64,000 nucleotides of DNA, taken from JAIVGV01 sp036389335. Its GTDB lineage: Bacteria; Acidobacteriota; Blastocatellia; Pyrinomonadales; Pyrinomonadaceae. The stretch covers positions 1 to 64,000 of the forward strand of contig DASVQC010000103.1 of assembly GCA_036389335.1 (NCBI GenBank). Direction: 5' to 3'. Below are positions 56,208-64,000 of the stretch, piece after piece. Position numbers and translations under genes: made by a program. The notes under the pieces were generated by a model. That model saw nothing but the letters and a program-made list of their open reading frames with translations. It searched no databases and was not told where the DNA came from. Within the stretch, counting starts at the first letter, position 1. Every line of letters begins with the position of its first letter.

Positions 56208-58211
56208 TCAGAGCGCGGGGCGGCTCAGGATTTCAGCCAAGGCTTGCAGCCGGGCCGAGTCCGCCGCACTCTTCGTCTGGCCGGCGCTCTTCTCCAGAGA
56301 CGGCGCGAGGCTTTTGAGTTTTCCGAGTTCGCCGCGATTGCTCTCGGCGCTTTGGATCGCCCGCCGCAGTTCCGCGATTCGGTCGGAAGGCAGAGCTTGA
56401 GAACGCTCAAGTTGATCGACGTAGGCCTTCGCCACGACCAACTGCCGGGGCCACTCAATCCTCTGCTGGTTCTGCACGTTCAGCTCGGCCACCCGGACCG
56501 CCTTCGCGGCGTCGATCTCGTTCTGCGTCAGGTGCTGCGTCGGCGTCAGCTCAAAGACGTCGAGGCCGCGCGCGATCTCCGACGCGTAAATGTGGCCGTT
56601 GTACCAGTAGGCGGACCAGTCGCCGCCGAGCACGAGCATCTTCGGATCGATGGGCCCCCGGTCGAAATAGGCGATCTCGACCGGGTGCTGCGCGTCGGTG
56701 AAGTCCATGACGGAGATGCCGCCCTGATACCAAGCCTGCACCTCGATGTCCCTGCCGGGAACCGGGATGAGCGAGCCGTTGTGCGCGACGCAGTTCTCGC
56801 TGTCACCCTGCGCGGCTGGCAACTTGTAGTAGCTCGCGAAGCTCAGCTTATTATCAGCCAGGCGGAAAATAGCATCGGCCCCCCACTTGTTCGGATCGTT
56901 CGCGCGGCAGCGCGCGCCCAGCCCGCCGCCCCACTCGTCTGTGAACACGACTTTTTTCCCGTCGTTCGAGAACGAGGCCGAGTGCCAGTAGGCGTAGTTC
57001 GGATCGTTCACCGCGTCCACGCGCTTCGGGTGAACCGGGTCCTTGATGTCCAGCAGAATCCCGTTCCCCGAGCACGCGCCCGCCGCGAGTCCGAGCGCCG
57101 AGTACACGGTGATGTCGTGGCACTGGTCGGTGTCGGACGGCTTTTGCAACCCGTCCTTGCCGTGCGTGCCGCCGTTGTTGAGGCCGTTCAGAGCGCCCGT
57201 CCTCGGGTCCATAAACAATCGCGGGCTCGACACCACCTGAGCATTTTGCGGCGAGGCCAACGGCACTTTAATCACGTCGATGCGGAAGAGCGCGGTATTC
57301 GGGTCCTTGTCCGGCTTCTCGCCCGAGCACCCGGCCAGCTCTTCGCTCTGGCGGACGAAAGAGGTTCCCGAGACGTAGATGTAGACGTTGTTCTTATCGT
57401 TCGGATCGACCACCAGCGTGTGCGTGTGCGAGCCGCGGCAGGTTTGCACCGCCGCCACCTGCTTCGGATTCCTGATGTCGGCGATATCGAAAATCCTGAC
57501 CCCGCGGAAACGCTCTTTTTGCGCCGCCAGCGGGCGCGGCTTGTCCTCTTGCCCGGCGGCGGGCGGGGGCCCCGGCGGGAAACCCTGCGTGCCGCAATCC
57601 AGTCTGCCGTTGGGCTGCTCCACCGACATGAAGAGCAGGTTTTTGTAAACGGACACGTCGCCCTGCCCGCCCGGGCACACCATCGAGGTCAGCAATCTGG
57701 CCTTCGACGGATCGGAGATGTCGTAGATGTTGACGCCGTAAAAGTTTCCCTGAAACAGGTGGTCGCCCTGGAACGCGAGGTCCGAGTTGGCGAAAGCGAG
57801 TTGGGCGATGACCAGTTGAAGGGGCTTCGGCATCTTCGAGGGGTCGCTGCCGAGGAGGGCCAGCGTCTTCTGCACCTTCGGGTTGTCGGGATCGTCGGAG
57901 CCGAGTTGAAACGCGTCCGGCTTTCTGAGCAGCGTGAGGTGCTTCAAGCCCATCGCCGCCTCACCCGCCTCGTACATTCCCGGAGACAGTTTGGCGCGCG
58001 GGTCGCTTGTATCCGATCCCGTCATCCCCGCCGGCAGGGGCGGCGCCGGTTGAGGGGCGAACGGACTCCCGCCCTCCTGCTCGGGCGTCTTCGTGGGTTC
58101 GGGAGACGGCGACGGCGAGGGAGTTTGCGCCGGCGCCCCGGCGGCGAAGCACGAGCACAAAACAAGGGAGGCTGTCAGTAAACGGAAAGCTGTAGCGTGT
58201 ACTCGACTCAT
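56208..58211 (-). CDS. Exported LVIVD-repeat protein
   Basis: This 667-residue protein has a signal peptide (ending PAQ, about 29), a low-complexity Pro/Ser/Thr segment (TPSPSPSPEPTKTPEQ) and LVIVD-type beta-propeller repeats (GVNIYDISDPSKARLLTS, GVRIFDIADIRNPKQVAAV, GGISVMDFTDAQHPVEIAYF). A helical tail (about 590-667) may mediate oligomerisation. LVIVD proteins are surface or periplasmic propellers of unknown function. Conserved Cys/His pairs (CRGSHTHTL, QCHDITV, NCVAHNGS) could bind metal. Its start codon overlaps the stop of the upstream DUF305 gene (ATGA), so the two are translationally coupled. Confidence 0.85.
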   Translation of the reverse strand: MSRVHATAFRLLTASLVLCSCFAAGAPAQTPSPSPSPEPTKTPEQEGGSPFAPQPAPPLPAGMTGSDTSDPRAKLSPGMYEAGEAAMGLKHLTLLRKPDAFQLGSDDPDNPKVQKTLALLGSDPSKMPKPLQLVIAQLAFANSDLAFQGDHLFQGNFYGVNIYDISDPSKARLLTSMVCPGGQGDVSVYKNLLFMSVEQPNGRLDCGTQGFPPGPPPAAGQEDKPRPLAAQKERFRGVRIFDIADIRNPKQVAAVQTCRGSHTHTLVVDPNDKNNVYIYVSGTSFVRQSEELAGCSGEKPDKDPNTALFRIDVIKVPLASPQNAQVVSSPRLFMDPRTGALNGLNNGGTHGKDGLQKPSDTDQCHDITVYSALGLAAGACSGNGILLDIKDPVHPKRVDAVNDPNYAYWHSASFSNDGKKVVFTDEWGGGLGARCRANDPNKWGADAIFRLADNKLSFASYYKLPAAQGDSENCVAHNGSLIPVPGRDIEVQAWYQGGISVMDFTDAQHPVEIAYFDRGPIDPKMLVLGGDWSAYWYNGHIYASEIARGLDVFELTPTQHLTQNEIDAAKAVRVAELNVQNQQRIEWPRQLVVAKAYVDQLERSQALPSDRIAELRRAIQSAESNRGELGKLKSLAPSLEKSAGQTKSAADSARLQALAEILSRPAL

Positions 58212-58945
58212 CGTTTCTCCTCTACGGGTTTTTCACCCAGCAAGGCTTGCATAATCCTAATCTCGGCTCGCTGGCCGCTGTCGACATCAGTTGCGAAATT
58301 GAACAGCTCGGCGTCCTGACCCGCGCCGGCAGTATCGAACAGATCCTTTACCATGACCAACGCGCCATTGTGGTGCCGAATCATCCCGGTCAAGAACAGG
58401 CGATCGAACTCCGCGCCCTTCGCCTTCCTCAAGGCGTCCATCTGCTTCGGGGTGAGCATCCCGGGCATGAGCATGTGGTGGCCCGACATGTCGTGGCCCG
58501 GCATATCCATGCCCGGCATCGGCGGCGAAAGCGGCTCCCCTCTGGCTTCGAGCCACCGTTTCATAAACTTCATTTCGTCCGACTGTGATTGGCTGATGCG
58601 CGCTCCGAGCAGCCGGAGATCATTGTTCTGCGTATGCGACTCGATGAGCGCCGTCATCTCGACCGCCTGCGCGTGGTGCATGATCATCCCCTGCATGAAC
58701 TCCACGTCCTTCGGCGAGCGGGGCGGCAGCTTCGCCCTCGACGAAGGCGGCAGCGTTCGGGTCGGCTGGCCCGGCGCGCCGGGCTGCACCACGACCGGCG
58801 GCGCAGCGGGGTCGGCCTGCTGTGCGCGGACGGGCGGCGATAAGAGACACGCGAGAGCGACGGCGGCCATCAGGCCGCTTCGCGACGCCGCGACGCTGAT
58901 CGCTGACCGCAGCTTGAGGCTGGCGCTGAAAGGAAACGACTGCAT
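58208..58945 (-). CDS. DUF305-family Met/His-rich periplasmic protein
   Basis: This 245-residue protein has a signal peptide (ending VRAQ, about 42) and two DUF305 halves: VEFMQGMIMHHAQAVEMT and LFLTGMIRHHNGALVMVKDL. Between them lies a Met/His-rich loop (PMPGMDMPGHDMSGHHMLMP) that looks copper- or silver-binding. DUF305 proteins such as CopM bind copper in the periplasm of cyanobacteria. Its stop codon overlaps the start of the LVIVD-repeat gene, suggesting that the two gene products work together, perhaps as metal donor and sensor or scaffold. Confidence 0.88.
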   Translation of the reverse strand: MQSFPFSASLKLRSAISVAASRSGLMAAVALACLLSPPVRAQQADPAAPPVVVQPGAPGQPTRTLPPSSRAKLPPRSPKDVEFMQGMIMHHAQAVEMTALIESHTQNNDLRLLGARISQSQSDEMKFMKRWLEARGEPLSPPMPGMDMPGHDMSGHHMLMPGMLTPKQMDALRKAKGAEFDRLFLTGMIRHHNGALVMVKDLFDTAGAGQDAELFNFATDVDSGQRAEIRIMQALLGEKPVEEKR

Positions 58946-59154
58946 CGGCGTTGAGTGATAAAACCTTGAGCGATAAGCTTACCACAAATAAGACGGGCGC
59001 CGCCCGCCCTCGCACAAAGATTCAGGGCTGATACGTGGCCTGACGCAATCAAATTTCAATCGATTCGCCCGGCCACTAATCCGGAGTGTTTCCCGAGTCG
59101 CTTCGGGGGAATGGACTTGCCCCGGAAGTGGGGCAGGCGTAGTCTCCCGATCCT

Positions 59155-60960
59155 ATGAACACCCGCCGACAGTTTCTGCTAAGCGCGCCGCTCGGCGTGC
59201 TCGTCGCCGCCTCCGCGTGTCGCAACGAGACGCCGCCGACCAGTTCGCAGCCCACGACGACGACGGCGGGCGCGCCGCCCACGTTCGGCACGGGCCGCGG
59301 CTCCGGCCCCGCCGTGACGCCCGCGACCTTCGCCGAGGCGGAGAAGCTGGCGCAGGTCACGATGACGCCCGCCGAGCGCCAGCAGGCCGCGGACTCTTGG
59401 CGCGAGTCGATGGCCCCCTACCTTGAGCGCCGCACCGGCCCGCGCAAAGTCGCAATCGAAGCCGCCGACGCGCCGGCCACGCTCTGGAACCCCGTGCTCC
59501 CCGGTCTGACGTTGCCGCCGTTGACGGATCGGTTCGTCCGGTCGAAGGACGACGGCGCGAAGCTGCCGACGTCGGAAGACGACATCGCGTTCGCGCCCGT
59601 CACGCGACTGTCGAAGTGGATCGAGTCGCGGCAACTCACCTCCGAGCGGCTGACGAACATTTACCTCAGTCGCGTCGAGCGTTTGGACCCGAAGATTCGC
59701 GCCATCATCACGCTGACCCGCGATCACGCGCTCGCGCGCGCGCGCTCAGCCGACGCGGAGATCGCCGCGGGTCGCTACCGCGGCCCGCTGCACGGCGTCC
59801 CCTACGGCGTCAAAGACCTCCTCGACACGAAGGACATCCTGACCACCTACGGCGCGGAGCCGTTCCGCAACCGCGTCCCTTCGGCGGACTCCGCGGTGGT
59901 GCGCAGGCTCAACGACGCCGGCGCGGTGATGCTCGCGAAGCTCTCGCTGGGCGCGCTCGCCTTGAACGACATCTGGTTCGGCGGCCAGACGATGAACCCG
60001 TGGCTTCTTGAGGAGGGCGCGTCGGGGTCGAGCGCGGGGCCCGGCGCGGCGACGGCTGCGGCCCTCGTGGCCTTCTCCGTCGGCAGCGAGACCGGCGGGA
60101 GCATCGTCAGCCCGGCGATGCGCTGCGGCGTCGTGGGCCTGCGGCCCACTTTCGGTCGCGTGGCGCGCACCGGCGCGATGACGCTCTGCTGGTCTCTGGA
60201 CAAGCTCGGGCCCATGACGCGCTCGGTGGAAGACGCGATGCTCGTGCTTGCCGCCATCACGGGGCCGGACGCGGGCGACCCGTCGAGCGTGCCGAGCAAG
60301 TTGGATTTTGATGCGACGGCCCCGGTCGCGGGGTTGAAGGTAGGTTACGTCGCGCAGTGGATGAGAGAGGCGCCCGCGACGGACGTTGACCGCGCGGCGA
60401 TGGAGACGATCAAAAAGTTGGGGATGGAGCTGAAGGAGGTGACGTTGCCCGACTGGCCGTACAGCTCTCTGATGCCGATCCTCTTTGCCGAAGGCGCGGC
60501 GTCGTTCGAGGAGCTTGCGTTCAACGGCGGACTCGGCTCACTCAAGATGCAGGTCAAGGACGCGTGGCCCAACCTGTTCCGCGAGGCGCGTTTTCTCTCC
60601 GCCATCGATTTCGTGCAGGCCGACCGTCTCCGGCGCAAGGTGGCCTTGGAGATGGCGCGCGTCTTCCGGGACGTTGATCTGATGATCGTGCCGTCGCTGC
60701 GCGACGAGCAGCTCACCGTCACGAACCACACCGGCCACCCGTCGCTCACGCTGCGCGCAGGGTTCGTAGAGGTCTCGGAGGCGCGCAGCGACTGGGCGCC
60801 CGACCCGGCGAACCCGCTGCCGAAGTTCAACCCGCCGCGCCGCGTGCCGCACGGGATCACGATCCTCGGTCGGCTCTTCGACGACGGGCTCGTCGGGCGC
60901 ATGGGGCTGGCGCTCGAAAGAGAGTTCGGCGTGGCGGGGGAGAGGCCCGCCGGTTTCTAG
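59155..60960 (+). CDS. Lipoprotein amidase (amidase-signature family)
   Basis: This 601-residue protein has a twin-arginine-like start (MNTRRQFLLSAPLGVLVAAS) with a lipobox ending at Cys22. The amidase-signature Ser-cisSer-Lys triad is complete: Lys in GVPYGVKDLLDT, cis-Ser in EEGASGSSAG and nucleophile Ser in GSETGGSI. Members hydrolyse amides and also include the GatA subunit of the tRNA amidotransferase; the lipoprotein signal and absence of gatB/C argue for an exported amidohydrolase with unknown substrate. It is separated by 17 bases from an attC-like inverted repeat. Confidence 0.88.
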   Translation: MNTRRQFLLSAPLGVLVAASACRNETPPTSSQPTTTTAGAPPTFGTGRGSGPAVTPATFAEAEKLAQVTMTPAERQQAADSWRESMAPYLERRTGPRKVAIEAADAPATLWNPVLPGLTLPPLTDRFVRSKDDGAKLPTSEDDIAFAPVTRLSKWIESRQLTSERLTNIYLSRVERLDPKIRAIITLTRDHALARARSADAEIAAGRYRGPLHGVPYGVKDLLDTKDILTTYGAEPFRNRVPSADSAVVRRLNDAGAVMLAKLSLGALALNDIWFGGQTMNPWLLEEGASGSSAGPGAATAAALVAFSVGSETGGSIVSPAMRCGVVGLRPTFGRVARTGAMTLCWSLDKLGPMTRSVEDAMLVLAAITGPDAGDPSSVPSKLDFDATAPVAGLKVGYVAQWMREAPATDVDRAAMETIKKLGMELKEVTLPDWPYSSLMPILFAEGAASFEELAFNGGLGSLKMQVKDAWPNLFREARFLSAIDFVQADRLRRKVALEMARVFRDVDLMIVPSLRDEQLTVTNHTGHPSLTLRAGFVEVSEARSDWAPDPANPLPKFNPPRRVPHGITILGRLFDDGLVGRMGLALEREFGVAGERPAGF

Positions 60961-60977
60961 CTGACTAGCCGGCTGGC

Positions 60978-61075
60978 GGCTTTGCCCAACGAGACGCTGT
61001 TAATACAAGATGTTGGTGGTCTATTCTCAAAGGCTCACCATATCGAGCAGCGATTTTGATTCGTTGGGCAAAGCC
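60978..61075 (+). other. attC-like inverted repeat (possible integron cassette site)
   Basis: GGCTTTGCCCAACGA (60978-60992) is repeated as its exact complement TCGTTGGGCAAAGCC (61061-61075). The outer core matches integron R boxes: GCCCAAC fits RYYYAAC and GTTGGGC fits GTTRRRY. Inside, CGCTG (60995-60999) pairs with CAGCG (61048-61052) as possible L boxes. Total length from R box to R box is 86 bp, in the attC range. No integrase and no second site were found, so this is a tentative single attC-like site. A remnant of a transposon end is the main alternative. Confidence 0.4.
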
Positions 61076-61085
61076 TTATGGACCT

Positions 61086-61466
61086 ATGGAACCAGTTTTT
61101 AATGACGCAGGTGAACTACACTTTGAGCCCCTTGTAGTCCTCCCGACGAACTCTACCGAGGCCACGGGCGTGTTTGTTTGTAACGGGTCTTCTGTTGCTT
61201 CAGGGCTTAATAGTAACGGACAGAATGTAGTTGCAAATAATGGGGGGCCTGATGGATTTACAAGCGTAACGGGTCTCGTAGGGGGGGCTAAGAAGTTTGC
61301 CACTACATTTTCGGCGACTCACAGTGCAACTGCAGCTACTAAGGCAGCTAATGCATTCTTGGGCACTAGCCCAGGGCATGGTGCAGAGCCTATAACGAAC
61401 ACTCCATATAAAATTCCATACAACGATAAAGGTGATAAGCTCGTGCGCATACCGAAGCCGAGATAG
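61086..61466 (+). CDS. Hypothetical protein of about 126 residues downstream of the attC-like site
   Basis: The frame is Gly/Ala/Thr/Asn-rich (GLNSNGQNVVANNGGPDGFT, KKFATTFSATHSATAATKAA) and ends PYNDKGDKLVRIPKPR. It is visibly lower in GC than the genes around it and has no recognised domain. No ribosome-binding site is seen before the ATG at 61086, and the frame stays open upstream to a TAG at 60966, so it may be a fragment of a larger protein or a cassette gene. Alanine- and glycine-rich composition could reflect a toxin or extracellular tail. Confidence 0.45.
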   Translation: MEPVFNDAGELHFEPLVVLPTNSTEATGVFVCNGSSVASGLNSNGQNVVANNGGPDGFTSVTGLVGGAKKFATTFSATHSATAATKAANAFLGTSPGHGAEPITNTPYKIPYNDKGDKLVRIPKPR

Positions 61467-61479
61467 TTGTGAGGGGATC

Positions 61480-61974
61480 ATGATGCGTGGAAAAAATGCT
61501 TTGCTGAATGCTGGACGCACGTTACTAATTTCCGCCTTACCCTTGGCTGGTGTGGTCGTCGGTTTTTACCGTTCTACCGGCTTCTCATCTTCGGCCCACA
61601 CGTCGCCGACTGGTGAAATTTCCGTGGTCACTGCTGTCGCCCCCCTCTACCCGCCTCTCATCCTCAGGGGGTCGCAGATTAGTGATAAGGAGCCGGCTAC
61701 TGTCAGCGTTCGAATAGACGAACAGGGCAACGTCACTTCAGCGCAAGCGGTCGGCGGGGGAACATTTTTCCGCCGCCCCGCAGAGAAGGCCGCCCGGCAA
61801 TGGCGGTTCGTGCCTTCAGAAAGCGGTGAAAAGGTAAGAACCGCTAAAATCATATTCGTGTTTCGCATCATGCCTCCTAACACTCCGCCGGAAGAATTAG
61901 GCACCGTATTCACCCCACCTAATTTAGTCGAAATCAGAAGTGAGTATTTTAAAGTTCCCGGAAGAGGTAATTAG
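61480..61974 (+). CDS. TonB C-terminal-domain protein
   Basis: This protein of about 164 residues has an N-terminal hydrophobic segment (TLLISALPLAGVVVGFYRST) and a TonB-like C-terminal domain (APLYPPLILRGSQISDKEP, ATVSVRIDEQGNVTSAQAVG, AARQWRFVP). TonB C-domains contact outer-membrane receptors, but this one lacks the Pro-rich spacer of classical TonB and may be a short TonB-like protein with another partner. The ATG at 61480 follows GAGGGG. It is 13 bases past the upstream hypothetical gene. Confidence 0.75.
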   Translation: MMRGKNALLNAGRTLLISALPLAGVVVGFYRSTGFSSSAHTSPTGEISVVTAVAPLYPPLILRGSQISDKEPATVSVRIDEQGNVTSAQAVGGGTFFRRPAEKAARQWRFVPSESGEKVRTAKIIFVFRIMPPNTPPEELGTVFTPPNLVEIRSEYFKVPGRGN

Positions 61975-62382
61975 TAGGTCGACATACTGGACGACTCCTT
62001 AACGACACCCATCTGAGGGCGTGTCGGGTTCAGCCCTGGAAGTGTATACAAGCGGCTCCTTTGCCGACCCATGTTCGGGTTACTAATAGGAACCCTCTAC
62101 GGCATCACAACTCCAGCGGGCTCTTCACGCCCCCCCGGGAGCCTGACGGCCCTGCGCGGGCCGAGTTGCGACGGCGGGCCCGCAGCTCCAACCGGCCGAC
62201 GATTTGACCGTCGCCCGTTTTGAAGGCGGCCGGGCGACGATAATCGTTGACAATGCCCGCCTGACGAGAATATCGTGCGGTTCGCCCGATAGCACCCCGC
62301 CGGCACACTGCCCTTTGACGGTATGCCTCGCACGCCGGCGCAGCGGTTCCTACATCTCACTCACGCCAGAGAGGAGCTATGC
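61975..62382. other. Intergenic region with hairpins and a possible promoter
   Basis: No gene is supported here. A CGACAC/GTGTCG hairpin shortly after the TonB-like stop may terminate it. TTGACA (62247-62252), an 18-bp spacer and TATCGT (62271-62276) make a plausible promoter for the next gene, whose AGAGAGGAG ribosome-binding site lies just before 62383. Confidence 0.45.
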
Positions 62383-63288
62383 ATGAGCAGCAACGTGAAC
62401 CGCACCGACGTGCTGGTCAGCCTCCGCGATGTCCACGGACGGCCCGTCAAGGACGACGTGCAGATCATCTTTAAGAACATGCAGGTCAGCAGCCTCAGCC
62501 AGGGCTTCAACCTCAAGCTCGACGGCTCGCAGGACTCGGTCGTCCTCCCCGGCGTCCCCGCCTTCCCCACGGGCCGCGCGCAGGTCATCATCATCCCGAA
62601 CAAGTACCGCTCAAAGGCGTTCTTCATCAACGTCCTCGGCGGCACGCAGAACACCATCAACGAGATCTTCTTCGTTGACCCGTCCAAGGCGCGCCCTAAG
62701 CTCATGGACTTCCAAGACCTCGCCTCCAAGGCGTACGGGGCCGAGCTGCTGCGCATCCTGAAGGCGTCCCGCATCACCCAGTCGGTCTGGGACGATCTCG
62801 ACAAGCGCAACCGCGCGACGATACTCAACCTCTCGGCCAAGCTGCTGCGCGAGACCACCAAGAACGGCCAGACGCTCATCAGCCAAGTGCAGAACATAGA
62901 CCGGGAGTTGCTCACCAAGAAGAACCGCGCGCGCATCTTTTCGAATACCGACGCGGGCCTGATGCCCGCGCTGCGCAAGTTCCCGGAGAGGTTCAAGGGA
63001 GTCTCGGGCGTGCTGCACAAGTTCCCCGGCGGATTCAGCCCCGTCAATCAGGACAACAGCTTCAAGTCGAGGGACGACGCCGGCAACGTTCAGCTCACCT
63101 TCGGCACCAACGCGGACGGAGTGTTCCTCGCCGACATAGACCTCGACGACCACGCCGGCGTCCAGCACGCGGGCGACGTGCTCAAGCACAGGTTCTCGGG
63201 TGACGACACAGACCCTTACGACATCCACGAGATACTCATCCACTTCCAGTCCCACCTGGGCGTAGACCCCGGCTACGACCTGCTCTGA
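62383..63288 (+). CDS. Hypothetical protein coupled to an SGNH hydrolase
   Basis: This 301-residue protein has no signal peptide. Its N-terminal part (about 5-100: VNRTDVLVSLRDVHGRPVKD, DVQIIFKNMQVSSLSQGFN) reads as a beta-sandwich, and the rest is helical (VWDDLDKRNRATILNLSAKL). Segments FGTNADGVFLADIDLDDHAG and VQHAGDVLKHRF are conserved-looking but not recognised. The stop is 12 bases before a GTG start of an SGNH hydrolase, so the two form an operon. AGAGAGGAG sets the ATG at 62383. The function is unknown; an extracellular or secretion-substrate role is a guess. Confidence 0.7.
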   Translation: MSSNVNRTDVLVSLRDVHGRPVKDDVQIIFKNMQVSSLSQGFNLKLDGSQDSVVLPGVPAFPTGRAQVIIIPNKYRSKAFFINVLGGTQNTINEIFFVDPSKARPKLMDFQDLASKAYGAELLRILKASRITQSVWDDLDKRNRATILNLSAKLLRETTKNGQTLISQVQNIDRELLTKKNRARIFSNTDAGLMPALRKFPERFKGVSGVLHKFPGGFSPVNQDNSFKSRDDAGNVQLTFGTNADGVFLADIDLDDHAGVQHAGDVLKHRFSGDDTDPYDIHEILIHFQSHLGVDPGYDLL

Positions 63289-63300
63289 GGAGCCCGCGCC

Positions 63301-64000
63301 GTGAGACGAACCGACCGCAGAACGTTCCTCGCCCTTTCGGTGAAGGCCGCGGCCGCCGCCCCGCTGCTGATCGGCCGCCGCCCCTTCGCGCCGGCCTTCG
63401 CGCGCGAGCGGCCCTTCGAGATGCTCGTCCTCGGCGACTCGGTCATGTGGGGGCAGGGCTTGAGGGAGGAGGAGAAGTTTTACACGAAGGTCAGGGAGAC
63501 GCTGGAGCGCGAGATCGTCTGCCGCGGGGTTAACCTCCGGGTCTTGGCCCACTCGGAGGCCACCATCCTGCCTAGGCACAAATTCTGCCCCGACGCGCCC
63601 GGCGAGGTGCCCGCGCGCAGGCCGACCATCAACGCCGAAGTCGAGTTGGCCATCCGGGACTACGCGGGCGCGGGCGTGCCCCGCGAGTCGGTCGACCTCG
63701 TCGTCATGGACGGCGGCATCAACGACGTGACCGTCGCGCGCATCATCAACTTCTTCACGCCCGACAGCGAGATCGTGAGCCTCGCGCGCGAGTTCTGCGG
63801 CGAGGCGATGCGCGACCTGCTCGACACCGTCCTGCGAACCTTCCCGAACGCGGTCGTGGTCGTCCCCGGCTACTTCCCCGTCCTCTCGGAGAAGACCGAC
63901 CCGGACACCATGCGCGATCTCATCGCGGCCTTCTTCGGCCTCGACGAGGGGGCGAAGATGATGAGGAGGGCCGAGGCCGAGATGTTGAAGCGTGGGCCGG
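63301..64000 (+). CDS. SGNH/GDSL hydrolase, truncated by the window end
   Basis: A GTG start at 63301 with AGGAG nine bases upstream opens a frame running off the window (233 codons seen). It begins with a twin-arginine-like signal (RRTDRRTFLALSVKAAAAAP). SGNH block I is LVLGDSVMWGQG, carrying the nucleophile Ser; block III is MDGGINDVTVAR, where Asn is expected for the oxyanion hole. Blocks with the catalytic His/Asp lie beyond the edge. It follows an unknown protein by 12 bases. Likely an exported esterase or acyl-hydrolase of unknown substrate. Confidence 0.85.
   Translation, partial: MRRTDRRTFLALSVKAAAAAPLLIGRRPFAPAFARERPFEMLVLGDSVMWGQGLREEEKFYTKVRETLEREIVCRGVNLRVLAHSEATILPRHKFCPDAPGEVPARRPTINAEVELAIRDYAGAGVPRESVDLVVMDGGINDVTVARIINFFTPDSEIVSLAREFCGEAMRDLLDTVLRTFPNAVVVVPGYFPVLSEKTDPDTMRDLIAAFFGLDEGAKMMRRAEAEMLKRGP

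Noticed and set aside
56112..58181. 689-codon open frame antisense to the LVIVD-repeat gene
   Set aside because: Low-complexity shadow; the minus strand has a signal peptide and recognised repeats.

Overview
The window is high-GC DNA that fits a soil-type Acidobacteriota bacterium, probably class Blastocatellia. This assignment is inferred from gene content: three PadR regulator plus duplicated-permease (ADOP) modules, an Oar/SusC-like receptor with a carboxypeptidase-regulatory N-terminus, STAND regulators ending in a transcriptional-activator domain, and many exported quinoprotein, beta-propeller and hydrolase genes. No rRNA, tRNA, CRISPR array or intact transposase was found.

Layout. (1) 1-2.6 kb is an accessory module. 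An AAA+ ATPase overlaps a winged-helix gene whose coding sequence carries a strictly 18-bp-phased array of GGAC-N5-GTCC boxes (9 + 3 copies), laid out like iterons inside a replication-initiator gene. A frameshifted AbrB-type antitoxin and Doc toxin pair follows. (2) 3.0-8.5 kb holds a LuxR-type regulator with a cysteine-rich insert in a degenerate receiver domain, a Tat-exported multicopper oxidase, a metal-binding/SCO/cytochrome c fusion and a small lipoprotein. (3) 8.7-13.9 kb has a BNR-repeat exoprotein and a subtilase with about 27 octapeptide repeats and SLH-like modules. (4) 14.1-31 kb, all on the minus strand, is an alpha-glucan utilisation locus: TonB-dependent receptor, two paralogous cyclomaltodextrinase-like GH13 enzymes, an MFS sugar transporter and a GH15 glucoamylase-like enzyme. 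It is followed by an AlkB-like oxygenase and two MalT-like STAND proteins. (5) 31.2-39.1 kb has an exported DUF1579-like protein, a Crp-family regulator and a large RHS-repeat protein whose compositionally distinct C-terminal tip is followed by a small gene resembling DUF6334, a probable toxin-immunity pair. (6) 39.2-44.2 kb has a MocR-type regulator with a clear inverted-repeat operator, the remnant of a probable PNPOx-like target gene and three exported hydrolases. (7) 44.5-53.9 kb has the three PadR-ADOP modules. (8) 54.4-64 kb has a PQQ-type propeller with EF-hands, a translationally coupled LVIVD-repeat/DUF305 pair, a lipoprotein amidase, an attC-like 15-bp inverted repeat, two small genes of different composition (one TonB-like), an unknown protein and a truncated SGNH hydrolase that runs off the window.

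How the genes work together. The alpha-glucan locus is complete from outer-membrane uptake to glucose release, and the adjacent MalT-like ATPases are candidate regulators. The oxidase and SCO/cytochrome fusion form a periplasmic copper/electron-transfer pair. The PadR modules are self-contained, each with a promoter overlapped by a recognisable repeat. The best candidates for something undescribed are the iteron-like array inside the winged-helix gene, the Cys-rich pseudo-receiver, the RHS tip with its putative immunity partner and the attC-like element.
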